Source of the DNA: Nocardioides sp.
GTDB lineage: Bacteria > Actinomycetota > Actinomycetes > Propionibacteriales > Nocardioidaceae
Reading direction: 5' to 3'
NCBI GenBank assembly: GCA_031177735.1
Contig: JAPSKJ010000011.1
Coordinates: forward strand, 1 to 23,878
DNA length: 23,878 nucleotides
Shown one piece after another: positions 1 to 9,100 of the stretch (its first letter is position 1; each line of letters starts with the position of its first letter). A program made the position numbers and the translations under genes. A model generated the notes under the pieces. The model was not told the origin of the DNA. It saw nothing but the letters and a program-made list of their open reading frames with translations, and made no database searches.

Positions 1-114
1 CTGGGCGACCTGGCCCTCGACCCACACGGCGCCGAGCCGGTCGATCCAGCCGGCGATCGCGTTGGCGATCTGCCGGACCGGAGCCGGCGACTCCAGCGAG
101 GTCTCCAGGGCCAT
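1..114 (-). CDS. xseA: Exodeoxyribonuclease VII large subunit, N-terminal fragment
   Basis: Only the first 38 codons lie in the window; the gene continues beyond position 1. The start is the ATG whose complement is at 112-114. The peptide begins MALETSLESPAP and runs into VRQIANAIAGWIDRLGAVW, then VEGQVAQ. This matches the start of actinobacterial XseA, where the N-terminal OB-fold carries a W-x-x-G-x-x-x (V/I)EGQ(V/I) stretch. XseA is the catalytic large subunit of exonuclease VII, which degrades single-stranded DNA in DNA repair. No Shine-Dalgarno sequence precedes the ATG; instead a TAGGGT -10 element lies 6 nt upstream, suggesting a leaderless mRNA. The family call rests on a short peptide, but the match is characteristic. 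Confidence 0.8.
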   Translation of the reverse strand, partial: MALETSLESPAPVRQIANAIAGWIDRLGAVWVEGQVAQ

Positions 115-126
115 GGCGTGACCCTA
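115..126 (-). promoter_or_regulatory. Leaderless-type -10 element for xseA
   Basis: Read on the minus strand, TAGGGT (126-121) is followed by six bases and then the xseA ATG at 114. This fits the actinobacterial TANNNT -10 consensus with transcription starting at or next to the A of the start codon. A weak -35-like CCGACC lies about 17 bases further upstream. The rest of the 68-bp gap to the lacI stop codon shows no convincing terminator; competing GGCCCC/GGGGCC and GACAGG/CCTGTC pairings exist but do not make one clean hairpin. Confidence 0.5.
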
Positions 127-182
127 CTGACCGGCCCCGACAGGTCGGACGGGCACTCTCGCCGGGCGCTCAGCGGGGCCTG

Positions 183-1190
183 TCACGACGTCGGGCGGCC
201 CGACTCGCGCACCACCAGACGGGTGGGCAGCACGACGGTGCGCGGCGGGCTGGCGTCACCGGCGAGCCGCTGCATCAGCAGGTGGGTGGCCTGCTCGCCC
301 ATCGACGCCGGGTCCTGGGCGACGACGGTGACCGCGGGGGTGAGGAGGTCGGCGAGCTCGAAGTCGTCGAAGCCCACCAGGCTCAACCGGAGTCCGGCGA
401 GGCGCATCCCACGCAGTGCCGCCAGCGTGACCAGGTTGTTGCCGGTGAGCACCGCGGTGACGGGGTCGTCCTGCTCGTGCCAGGCGCGCAGGGCCGCCGC
501 GACGCTGTCCGGGCTGTGCGGACCCATCGCGACGGTGTCCGAGCGGAGGCCGAGCGAGCGGGTGGCGGTGCGGAACCCGTCGAGCCGACGGGCGGCGGTC
601 CAGAAGTCCGGGTCGTCGGAGAGGAAGCCGATGTGCCGGTGGCCGTGCGCGACCAGGTGCTCGACCGCGCTCCGCACGCCGCCCTCGTTGTCGGTGAGGA
701 AGGTGTCGGCGGCGACTCCCTGCGCCGGCCGGTCGAGCAGGACCACCGGGGTGCCGGCGGCGGCCTCCTGGGCCAGCCAGGCGTGGTCGGAGGCGGTCGG
801 CACGACCAACAGTCCGGCGACCCGACGAGCCAGGAACGCGGAGGTGATCGAGCGTTCCTGGTCCGCGATGCCCTCTCCGGACCCGGTGAGAAGCAGGTGA
901 CGGTGGCGACGCGCCACCCGCTCGACGGCGCCGGCCAGCGCGGAGTAGAACGGGTTGGCGAGGTCCTCGACGACCAGGCCGATGGTGTCGGTGCGGCCGC
1001 TGCGCAGCTGGCTGGCGCCGTCGTTGCGCAGGTAGCCCAGGTCGCTGATCGCCGCGTCGACGCGCACCCGCGTGTCGGGCCGGACCCCGGGCTCGCCGTT
1101 GACCACGCGCGAGACGGTCTTGATGGAGACGCCGGCGCGGCGGGCGACGTCGTACATCGTCGGGCGCAGGGGTGCGCTGATCTGGGTCAT
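183..1190 (-). CDS. LacI-family transcriptional regulator
   Basis: 335 residues from the ATG at 1190. Residues about 12-57 form the LacI helix-turn-helix and hinge helix (MYDVARRAGVSIKTVSRVVN followed by a GYLRNDGASQLRSGRT-like hinge). A periplasmic-binding-protein-like effector domain fills the rest, with the family landmarks IGLVVEDLANPFYSALAGAV and SLVGFDDFELADLLTP. It sits divergent from two secreted GH92 genes. The intergenic region holds two near-identical palindromes with the central CG typical of LacI operators, so it is most likely the local repressor, with mannose or a manno-oligosaccharide as inducer (inference). No Shine-Dalgarno sequence precedes the chosen ATG. An in-frame ATG at 1262, 8 bases after a good -10, would add 24 residues as a leaderless start. 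The family is certain; ligand and exact start are not. Confidence 0.93.
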   Translation of the reverse strand: MTQISAPLRPTMYDVARRAGVSIKTVSRVVNGEPGVRPDTRVRVDAAISDLGYLRNDGASQLRSGRTDTIGLVVEDLANPFYSALAGAVERVARRHRHLLLTGSGEGIADQERSITSAFLARRVAGLLVVPTASDHAWLAQEAAAGTPVVLLDRPAQGVAADTFLTDNEGGVRSAVEHLVAHGHRHIGFLSDDPDFWTAARRLDGFRTATRSLGLRSDTVAMGPHSPDSVAAALRAWHEQDDPVTAVLTGNNLVTLAALRGMRLAGLRLSLVGFDDFELADLLTPAVTVVAQDPASMGEQATHLLMQRLAGDASPPRTVVLPTRLVVRESGRPTS

Positions 1191-1247
1191 GCGACGTGGC
1201 TCATGGGGGCGGCCTGCTTCCTGGAGGCGCGGGCGGCGGGCGCTGGG

Positions 1248-1261
1248 CGACAACGATGTCA
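1248..1261. promoter_or_regulatory. Putative LacI operator O1 (lacI side)
   Basis: CGACAACGATGTCA shares 13 of 14 bases with O2 at 1327-1340; the first base is C instead of T. The core is an inverted repeat around a central CG, the usual form of LacI-family operators. It lies just downstream of the predicted lacI transcription start, so binding here would give autoregulation. Confidence 0.7.
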
Positions 1262-1270
1262 TCGATTTCG

Positions 1271-1300
1271 ACCGTAGACGCCGCGAACACGCGAGATCAA
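1271..1300 (-). promoter_or_regulatory. Predicted promoter of the lacI-family gene
   Basis: On the minus strand TTGATC (1300-1295) and TACGGT (1276-1271) are separated by 18 bases, a good -35/-10 pair for a housekeeping sigma factor. Initiation would fall near 1264, next to operator O1 and two bases before an in-frame ATG at 1262. Confidence 0.55.
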
Positions 1301-1325
1301 CCGCGGACATTCTATGGCGTACCTC

Positions 1326-1355
1326 TTGACAACGATGTCATGGCAGGACTTGAGT
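1326..1355 (+). promoter_or_regulatory. Predicted promoter of the GH92 operon overlapping LacI operator O2
   Basis: A perfect -35 hexamer TTGACA (1326-1331) is embedded in the operator TGACAACGATGTCA (1327-1340), in which 6 of 7 base pairs of the dyad match around a central CG. The -10 is weak: TTGAGT at 1350-1355 with an 18-base spacer. Repressor at O2 would occlude RNA polymerase directly. The operator assignment is firmer than the -10. Confidence 0.65.
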
Positions 1356-1379
1356 GACGACCACCACATCCGTCCCCCC

Positions 1380-1386
1380 AGGAGGT
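1380..1386 (+). promoter_or_regulatory. Strong ribosome-binding site deciding the GH92 start
   Basis: AGGAGGT ends 6 bases before the ATG at 1393. This near-perfect Shine-Dalgarno sequence favours that ATG over an in-frame GTG at 1354, which would put 13 extra residues before the signal peptide. Confidence 0.85.
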
Positions 1387-1392
1387 CTCGGG

Positions 1393-4300
1393 ATGTTGCA
1401 CTCCCGCCCCCGACTTCGTCGCTTCGCCGGCTGGACCACCACGCTCGCGATGCTGGCGGTCGGTTCCCCGCTCATCGGCGCCGGCGGCGTCCACGCCGCC
1501 GCGCCGGAGCCCGCGCACTTCGCCACCTCGTTCGAGGCAGGCGATCCTGCGCCCGACTGGACCTCGTCCACCGAGACGCGCCCGGACGGGTCCCCGTGGT
1601 CCTCCGGTGTCACCGCCGGCAGCGGGCTGTCCCTGCGCGGCGACGTGACCGGCCAGGTCACCGCGGTCACCGCCTCGGCGGAGAACGCCCCCAACGAGAT
1701 CGCGGCGAACCTGCTCGACGGCGACTCCAGCAGCAAGTGGCTGGCCTTCAGCCCGACCGGCTGGGTGCGCTACGAGCTCGCCGAGCCGGTGGCCGTGCGT
1801 CGCTACGCCCTCACGGCCGCCAACGACTCGCCCGAGCGCGACCCGTTCACGTGGGCGCTCCAGGGCTCCCAGGACGGCACCACGTGGACCGACCTCGACA
1901 CCCGCAGCCAGCACGACCTCGGCGAGCGGTTCGCCACCACGGTCCTCGAGGTCGCCAACGACACCGCCTATCGCTACTACCGGCTCGACGTGCGGGCCAA
2001 CAACAGCGGTGGCCTGCTCCAGCTCGCCGAGCTGCGGATCAGCAACGGCGACGACACCGAGCCGCCCGTGCAGCCGATGCACGTCGACGTCGCGGACGGG
2101 CCGGCGAGCGCCTACACCGCCCGCACGCGGGTCGGGTTCACCGGCGTGCGCTCGCTGCGCTACGGCGGGCGGGTGACGGCCCCGGAGGGTGGCCACTCCT
2201 GGAACAAGGTCTACGACGTCGACGTACCCGTCGGCGACGACACCGAGCTGAGCTACCGGATCTTCCCCAACCTCGCCGGAGCCGACCTGCGCTACCCGAG
2301 CACGTACGCCGCCGTCGACCTCGCCTTCACCGACGGCACCTACCTCTCCGAGCTGGGAGCCACGGACCAGAACGGCTTCGACGCCTCACCGCGTGGTCAG
2401 GGCGAGTCCAAGAGCCTCTACGCGAACCAGTGGAACCACCGCGCCGTCTCCCTCGGTGAGGTGGCCCGCGGCAAGACGGTCGACCGGATCCTGGTCGGTT
2501 ACGACAGCCCGCACGGCGACGCGGAGTTCGGCGGGTTCATCGACGACATCACCCTCGCCGACGCCGAGCCGGTGACCGCGGAGCGGCCCAGCGACTGGGT
2601 CGTCACCACGCGTGGCACCAACTCCAACGGTGCGTTCTCGCGGGGCAACAACATCCCCGCGGCGGCGGTGCCGCACGGCTTCAACTTCTGGACGCCGGTG
2701 ACCGACGCCGGCTCCCTGAGCTTCCTCTACGGCTACGCCCACAACAACGACGCGCAGAACCGCACCCGCATCCAGGCCCTCTCGCTCAGCCACGAGACCA
2801 GCCCCTGGATGGGTGACCGGCAGACCTTCCAGGTGATGCCGTCGGCGACGCCCGGCGTGCCGACGGCGGACCGCAACGCCCGGTCGCTGCCCTTCTCCCA
2901 CGACAACGAGGTCGCCTCGCCGCACTACTACGGCGTCACCTTCGACAACGGGCTGAAGGCCGAGATCGCCCCGACCGACCACGCCGCGATCATGCGGTTC
3001 ACCTTCCCCGGCGACGACGCAAGCCTGCTCTTCGACAACTACGACAACTCCGGCGGCCTGACCATCGACCGGGCCACCGGCACCATCAGCGGCTACACCG
3101 ACACCCGCAGCGGACTCTCCGTCGGCGCGGGCCGGATGTTCGTCTACGGCGTGCTCGACGCACCGGTGACCGCCGCCGGTCAGCCCTCTCCCAACCCCCG
3201 CCCGAACGTCGGCCGCTACGTGCGGCTCGACGCCGGCGAGGACCGCACGGTCGAGCTGCGCCTGGCCACGTCGATGATCAGCCTCGACCAGGCCCGCAAG
3301 AACCTCGAGCTGGAGGTCGCCGGCGCGAGCTTCGAGCAGGTCGAGGAGCGGGCACAGGCCGCTTGGGACGACGTGCTCGACGTGATCGAGGTCGAGGGGG
3401 CCACCCCGCAGCAGCTGACGACCCTCTACTCGAACCTCTACCGGCTCTCGCTCTACCCCAACTCCGGGCACGAGAACGTCGGCACCGCCGACGCGCCGGT
3501 GTGGAAGCACGCCAGCCCGGTCGCCCCGGCGGCGGGGCAGAACACGCCGACCCGCACGGGCGCCCAGGTCGTGGACGGGAAGATCTACGTCAACAACGGC
3601 TTCTGGGACACCTACCGCACCACCTGGCCGGCGTACTCCTTCCTCTACCCGGAGAAGGCCGGTGAGATGGTCGACGGGTTCGTCCAGCAGTACCGCGAGG
3701 GCGGCTGGGTCTCCCGGTGGTCCTCGCCGGGCTACGCCAACCTGATGACCGGCACCAGCTCCGACATCGCCTTCGCCGACGCCTACACCAAGGGCGTGAC
3801 CGGCTTCGACGCGGTCGACGCCTACGACGCCGCGGTGAAGAACGCGACCGTCGCACCGCCCGGCAGCCTGACCAACTCCGACGTGGGCCGCAAGGGCCTG
3901 CAGCAGAGCACCTTCCTGGGCTGGACCCCCGACTCGGTCTCCGAGGGCGTCTCCTGGGCGTTGGAGGGCTACATCAACGACCACGGCATCGCCGAGATGG
4001 CCGAGAAGCTGAGCCAGGACACCTCGCTGCCGGAGGCCGACCGCGAGCGGTACACCGAGGAGGCGGCGTACTTCGCCGACCGCGCCCGGCGCTACCGCGA
4101 GATGTTCGACCCCGCCATCGGCTTCTTCCAGGGTCGTGACGCCGAGGGTGAGTGGAAGTCCACGCCGGAGGAGTACGACCCCGAGCTGTGGGGCCACGAG
4201 CACGACTACACCGAGACCAACGGCTGGAACTTCGCCTTCCACGTGCCGTTCGACGGTGCCGGCCTGGCTGAGCTGTACGGCGGCCGCGACGGGCTGGCGA

Positions 4301-6165
4301 AGAAGCTCGACACCTTCTTCGCCACCCCCGAGACGGGCACCAAGGTCGGCTCCTACGGCGGCGTGATCCACGAGATGATCGAGGCGCGCGACGTCCGGAT
4401 GGGCATGTGGGGCTTCAGCAACCAGGTGGCCCACCACATCCCGTGGATGTACACGCACACCGGCCAGCCGTGGAAGACGCAGAAGATCGTCCGTGAGGTC
4501 CTCTCCCGGCACTACCTCGGCAGCGAGATCGGGCAGGGCTACGCCGGCGACGAGGACAACGGCGAGACCTCGGCCTGGTGGCTCTTCAGCGCCCTCGGCT
4601 TCTACCCGCTCGAGCTCGGCTCGGAGCGGTACGCCGCCGGCTCGCCGCTGTTCACCAAGGCCACCGTGCACCTGGAGAACGGTGAGGACCTGGTGATCGA
4701 GGCGCCCGACAACAGCGCGGAGAACGTCTACGTGCAGGGTGTCGAGATCGACGGCAAGCGCTGGGACAAGGCGTACTTCGAGCACGACGACCTCGCCGAC
4801 GGCGGCGTCATCACCTTCGACATGGGCGACTCGCCCAGCCGGTGGGCCTCCCGTCCGAGCTCCCTGCCGCCGTCACCCAGCGACCACGCCGACGACCCGC
4901 TCGCCGACGCGACCGGCCCGGAGCAGGGAGTGGCTGCCGGCGTCCCCGGTGCGCAGCGCCTCTTCGACAACACCTCCGGCACCCAGGCCGAGATCGCCGC
5001 CGACGGCGTGGTCCGCTACCGGTTCCTCACCCGCCCCGTGACGGTCTCCCGCTACACCCTGACCAGCGGCACCGGGGATGCCCACCTCACCGACTGGGTG
5101 CTCGAGGGCTCCCGCGACGGTGAGCGCTGGAAGGTCGTCGACCAGCGGCAGGGCGAGGACTTCCGCTGGGGCCGCCAGACCCGGCCCTTCGAGGTCGACC
5201 ACCCGCGCCCCTACCAGGCCTACCGGCTGCGGGTGACCGGTGCGACCGCGGCGACGGTGCCGCTGGCGGAGGTCGAGCTGATGGGCGAGCCCGGCGAGCC
5301 GGTCAGCGACCAGGAGTGGGTCGACCAGACGCTCGCCGGGATCGACCTCGGCGACACCTCGGCGCTGGTCGCCGACGTCGAGCTGCCCACCGGCCCGGCG
5401 TACTCCTGGCGCTCGGCCGACCCGTCGCTGGTGACCGACGAGGGCCGGCTGGTCCGGCGCCCCGACATCGGCGAGCCGGCCGCCTCCACGACGCTGACCG
5501 TCACCGTGACCCGCGGGGAGGTCAGCGGGACCCGCGAGTTCACCTTCACCGTCGCACCCTGGACGCAGGAGGAGTGGGAGGCCACCGGCACGGACCTGAC
5601 CACGTCCTTCGAGGAGGGCCAGCCGGACGCGCTGCACAACGCCTGGCTGCGGGCGAGCGGCGTCGCCGAGTTCTGCTGCGGCATCGGCGGCATGGAGACG
5701 ACCGAGGGCGCACCGCCGTCGGACAACCCCAAGACCGGTAACCGGATCCTGCTCTTCTCCGGTACCGCCGTCGACGCCGGGCCGTCCTCGGCGACGAGCG
5801 CGGTGGTCGACGCCCCGGCGGGCACCTGGGTGCGGCCGACCACGAAGCTGTCGTGGTGGGTGCTCCCGGAGGGCGGCAACGGCCGGGTGAGCACCTACGT
5901 CGGCCTCGACCTGCAGTTCACCGACGGCACTTTCCTCCAGGACCTGCGCCCGCTCACCATCGACGGGCAGGACGGCCACCCGAGCGCCCTCGGCGGCCGA
6001 CTGACCAACGGCACCTGGCAGCAGGTCACCCTCGACGTCGGCGCCGTCGCGGCCGGCAAGCAGGTGCAGTCGGTGGCGTTCACGTTCGACTCGGCGGAGC
6101 GCAACGGCCAGTTCCGCGGCTTCGTCGACGACGTGGTGCTCGAGCGGACGGGAGCGGTCCGATGA
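1393..6165 (+). CDS. Secreted multidomain GH92 family alpha-mannosidase
   Basis: 1590 residues. A signal peptide (RR at 9-10, hydrophobic core, cleavage near VHA/AAP at 35-38) predicts export. In order: first half of a jelly-roll-like module (about 42-82), an F5/8 type C (discoidin/CBM32-like) domain (about 83-225), second half of that module (about 240-393), the GH92 catalytic region (about 402-1150), a second F5/8 type C-like domain (about 1187-1300), an atrophied bacterial Ig-like domain (about 1304-1390), and a C-terminal jelly-roll-like module (about 1400-1586). GH92 hallmarks include FWDTYRT (737-743), TETNGWNFAF with likely acid Glu941, and GDEDNGETSAWW with candidate base residues Asp1053 and Asp1055. 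GH92 enzymes are calcium-dependent, inverting exo-alpha-mannosidases. There is no sortase motif or C-terminal membrane anchor, so it is probably released or held by its carbohydrate-binding modules. Linkage specificity (alpha-1,2/1,3/1,6 or mannose-phosphate) cannot be read off. Confidence 0.93.
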   Translation: MLHSRPRLRRFAGWTTTLAMLAVGSPLIGAGGVHAAAPEPAHFATSFEAGDPAPDWTSSTETRPDGSPWSSGVTAGSGLSLRGDVTGQVTAVTASAENAPNEIAANLLDGDSSSKWLAFSPTGWVRYELAEPVAVRRYALTAANDSPERDPFTWALQGSQDGTTWTDLDTRSQHDLGERFATTVLEVANDTAYRYYRLDVRANNSGGLLQLAELRISNGDDTEPPVQPMHVDVADGPASAYTARTRVGFTGVRSLRYGGRVTAPEGGHSWNKVYDVDVPVGDDTELSYRIFPNLAGADLRYPSTYAAVDLAFTDGTYLSELGATDQNGFDASPRGQGESKSLYANQWNHRAVSLGEVARGKTVDRILVGYDSPHGDAEFGGFIDDITLADAEPVTAERPSDWVVTTRGTNSNGAFSRGNNIPAAAVPHGFNFWTPVTDAGSLSFLYGYAHNNDAQNRTRIQALSLSHETSPWMGDRQTFQVMPSATPGVPTADRNARSLPFSHDNEVASPHYYGVTFDNGLKAEIAPTDHAAIMRFTFPGDDASLLFDNYDNSGGLTIDRATGTISGYTDTRSGLSVGAGRMFVYGVLDAPVTAAGQPSPNPRPNVGRYVRLDAGEDRTVELRLATSMISLDQARKNLELEVAGASFEQVEERAQAAWDDVLDVIEVEGATPQQLTTLYSNLYRLSLYPNSGHENVGTADAPVWKHASPVAPAAGQNTPTRTGAQVVDGKIYVNNGFWDTYRTTWPAYSFLYPEKAGEMVDGFVQQYREGGWVSRWSSPGYANLMTGTSSDIAFADAYTKGVTGFDAVDAYDAAVKNATVAPPGSLTNSDVGRKGLQQSTFLGWTPDSVSEGVSWALEGYINDHGIAEMAEKLSQDTSLPEADRERYTEEAAYFADRARRYREMFDPAIGFFQGRDAEGEWKSTPEEYDPELWGHEHDYTETNGWNFAFHVPFDGAGLAELYGGRDGLAKKLDTFFATPETGTKVGSYGGVIHEMIEARDVRMGMWGFSNQVAHHIPWMYTHTGQPWKTQKIVREVLSRHYLGSEIGQGYAGDEDNGETSAWWLFSALGFYPLELGSERYAAGSPLFTKATVHLENGEDLVIEAPDNSAENVYVQGVEIDGKRWDKAYFEHDDLADGGVITFDMGDSPSRWASRPSSLPPSPSDHADDPLADATGPEQGVAAGVPGAQRLFDNTSGTQAEIAADGVVRYRFLTRPVTVSRYTLTSGTGDAHLTDWVLEGSRDGERWKVVDQRQGEDFRWGRQTRPFEVDHPRPYQAYRLRVTGATAATVPLAEVELMGEPGEPVSDQEWVDQTLAGIDLGDTSALVADVELPTGPAYSWRSADPSLVTDEGRLVRRPDIGEPAASTTLTVTVTRGEVSGTREFTFTVAPWTQEEWEATGTDLTTSFEEGQPDALHNAWLRASGVAEFCCGIGGMETTEGAPPSDNPKTGNRILLFSGTAVDAGPSSATSAVVDAPAGTWVRPTTKLSWWVLPEGGNGRVSTYVGLDLQFTDGTFLQDLRPLTIDGQDGHPSALGGRLTNGTWQQVTLDVGAVAAGKQVQSVAFTFDSAERNGQFRGFVDDVVLERTGAVR

Positions 6166-9100
6166 CGCGCACGACGACACGCACGGGCCGGCTGGCGGTC
6201 CGCACGCTCGCCCTCCTGGCCGGCCTGGCGACCGCCGCTCCCGCGGCGCTCGCCGGGCCCACCCAGGCGGTCGGCGCTCCGCCACCGGCCGCCGAGGACC
6301 TGACCTCCCTGGTCAACCCGTTCATCGGCAGCCAGAACGAGGGCAACACCTTCCCGGGCGCGGCCGTGCCGTTCGGCATGGTGCAGAACTCGCCCGACAC
6401 CGGGCACAACGTGGGCTACCGCCACGACCAGGACCGGATCCGCGGCTTCTCGACCGTGCACCTCTCCGGGGTCGGCTGCGGCCTGGGCGGCACCCTGCCG
6501 GTGCTGCCGACGACCGGTGCGGTCACGGAGACCGACTACGCCCGCTACGCCGCGACCAAGGACCGGGCCAGCGAGGTGGCCGAGCCGGGCTACTACCGGG
6601 TCCGGCTGAGCAGCTCCGACATCACCGCGGAGCTCTCTGCGACGACCCGGACCGCGCGGCAGCGCTACACCTTCCCGGCCACGGGGCAGGCGAACGTGCT
6701 GCTCAACACCGGGCAGGCGTTGCACCGCGTCACGGAGAGCTCGGTGCGCATCGTCGACGACCGCACGGTGGTCAGCGAGGTGACCGGCCGCGGCTTCTGC
6801 CAGGACACCCGGCCGTACACGCTCCACTTCGTCACCCGGTTCGACCGGCCGTTCACGGCTCACGGCACCTGGCAGGGCGCGACCGTGACGCCGGGCAGCG
6901 CCGAGTCGACCGCGGGGGAGGCCCGCAACGGCGCCTACGTCCGCTTCGACACCAGCACCGACCGCGACGTCGAGGCGGTCACCGCGGTCTCCTACGTCGA
7001 CACCGCCGGCGCGCGGGCCAACCTCGAGGCGGAGGGCGACGGGTCGTTCGACCAGGCGCGTGCCGCCGCCGAGCAGGCGTGGGAGGAGCGGCTGCAGCAG
7101 GTGCGGGTCACCGGCGGCACCTCCGAGGAGCGGCGCACCTTCTACTCCTCGCTCTACCGCAGCTTCCTGGCGCCGACGGTCGGCAGCGACGTGGACGGCC
7201 GCTACCGCGGCTGGGACCAGCAGGTCCACACCGCGGAGGACTTCACCTACTACCAGAACTGGTCGCTGTGGGACACCTACCGCACCCAGCAGCAGCTGCT
7301 CGCCCTGCTGGCACCGCAGGAGTCGCGCGACATGGCACGCTCGATCCTGCGCATCGAGGACGAGGGCGGCTGGCTGCCGCGGTGGGGCCACGCCACGGTC
7401 GAATCCAACATCATGACCGGCGACCCGGTCACGCCGTTCCTGGTCTCGGCGTGGCGGCAGGGGCTCCTGGAGGGCCATGAGGTCGACGCCTACGCGGCGC
7501 TGAAGGAGAACGCCGACGGGGTGCCGCCGGAGGACTCCGCCTACAACGGCCGAGCCGGCAACCCGACGTACCTCTCCGAGGGCTTCGTGCCCTACCTGCC
7601 GGACGCGCGGGGCGAGCCGGGCGACTACGACCTCAACCACGGACCGTCGGCCACGCTGGAGTACGCACTCGCGGACTGCACCCTCTCGACCATGGCCGGG
7701 GCGCTGGGCCAGACCGCCGACGCCAAGCGGTACGCCGAGCGCGGCCGCTACTACCGCAACGTGTTCGACCCGCGGACCGGCTGGTTCCGGGCTCGTGACG
7801 CGCAGGGCCGGTTCGTCGGCCCCGCTGACCCCAAGGACTCCGTCGGGTTCCACGAGGGCACCGCGTGGCAGTACATGTGGCTGGCCCAGCAGGACATGGT
7901 CGGCCTGGTCGAGCTGATGGGCGGCCGCGACGAGGCGCGCCGGCGACTGGACTACTTCTTCGCCTACGACCAGCTGGTCGACGAGCCGCGGCGGGTGGCC
8001 CGCGAGGTCTGGGTCAACGGTCCGTACGCCTACTACAACGCCGACCGGTACAACCCGCAGAACGAGCCCGACCTGCACGCGCCGTACACGTACCTGTGGA
8101 CCGGCGAGCCGCACAAGACCAGTGACGTGGTGCACGCGGCCCTGACGCTGTTCACCGACGGTCCGACCGGCATGACCGGCAACGACGACCTCGGCACGAT
8201 GTCGGCCTGGCACGTGCTGTCCGCGATCGGGATCTACCCGATCATGCCGGGCACCGACGTGTGGGGGTTGACCGCGCCGATCTTCGATCGCGTGGAGATC
8301 AGTCTCGACGAGTCCTTCCACGGCACCGACTCGCTCACGATCACGGCTCCCGGAGCGCACGGCGGCACCGGCAGCTACATCACCGCGGCGGAGCTCGGCG
8401 AGCGGAAGTGGCAGCGGACGTGGGCGACCACCGAGGAGCTCCTCGCCGGCGGCAGCCTCGCCCTGCGGCTCGGCGATGACCCGTCGAGCTGGGGCACCAG
8501 CCGTGGCGACGCCCCGCCGACGATGTGTGGTCACGGCCGGGCCGACACCAGCCGGCTGGCTGCCGGCACGACCCCCGGCAGCCTCGCGCTGCCCTCCTCG
8601 CAGGCCGATGTCACCCAGGAGGTCGTCGTCGACGTGGTCGCCACCGGCCCGGGCCGGGTGAACGGCACCGTCTCGGCCACCGCGGACACCCCGCTCGAGG
8701 TCGCGCCGGCCACCGCGACGTGGGCGGCGGACTCCAAGGGCCTGCCGACCACCGTGCCGGTCGCCCTCGAGGTGACGGTGCCGGCCGGCACCCCGGACGG
8801 GACCTACCAGGTCAGCGTCGTGGTCCGCGACGACCGCGGCCGGGAGGTGACCCGCACCGTGCCGGTGCGGGTCGTCACGGCCGACTGCGGCGCCGGGGTC
8901 GGCTCCTGTCCGCAGGACCTGACCGGCAGCTGGAACCACGACGGTGTCGCGACGCTCGAGGCCACCGCCGAGGGCGACTTCGACGGGGGCGGCTGGAGCT
9001 TCCCGGCCGAGCAGCTGCCCGCACCCGGGCTCGGCGTGTTGGGGGAGCGGGCCTACCTGATGCCCCAGACCGCCGGCACCGCGCCGAACTTCGTGGAGGC

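Noticed and set aside
1354..1392. GTG at 1354 as the start of the first GH92 gene
   Set aside because: The strong AGGAGGT sequence at 1380-1386 serves the ATG at 1393, and the extra 13 residues would sit awkwardly before the signal peptide.
2386..4785. 799-codon open frame on the minus strand opposite the first GH92 gene
   Set aside because: It is antisense to a clear GH92 gene with all family motifs. Its translation is rich in Val, Gly, Arg and Asp with no recognisable domain, as expected for a mirror frame in high-GC DNA.
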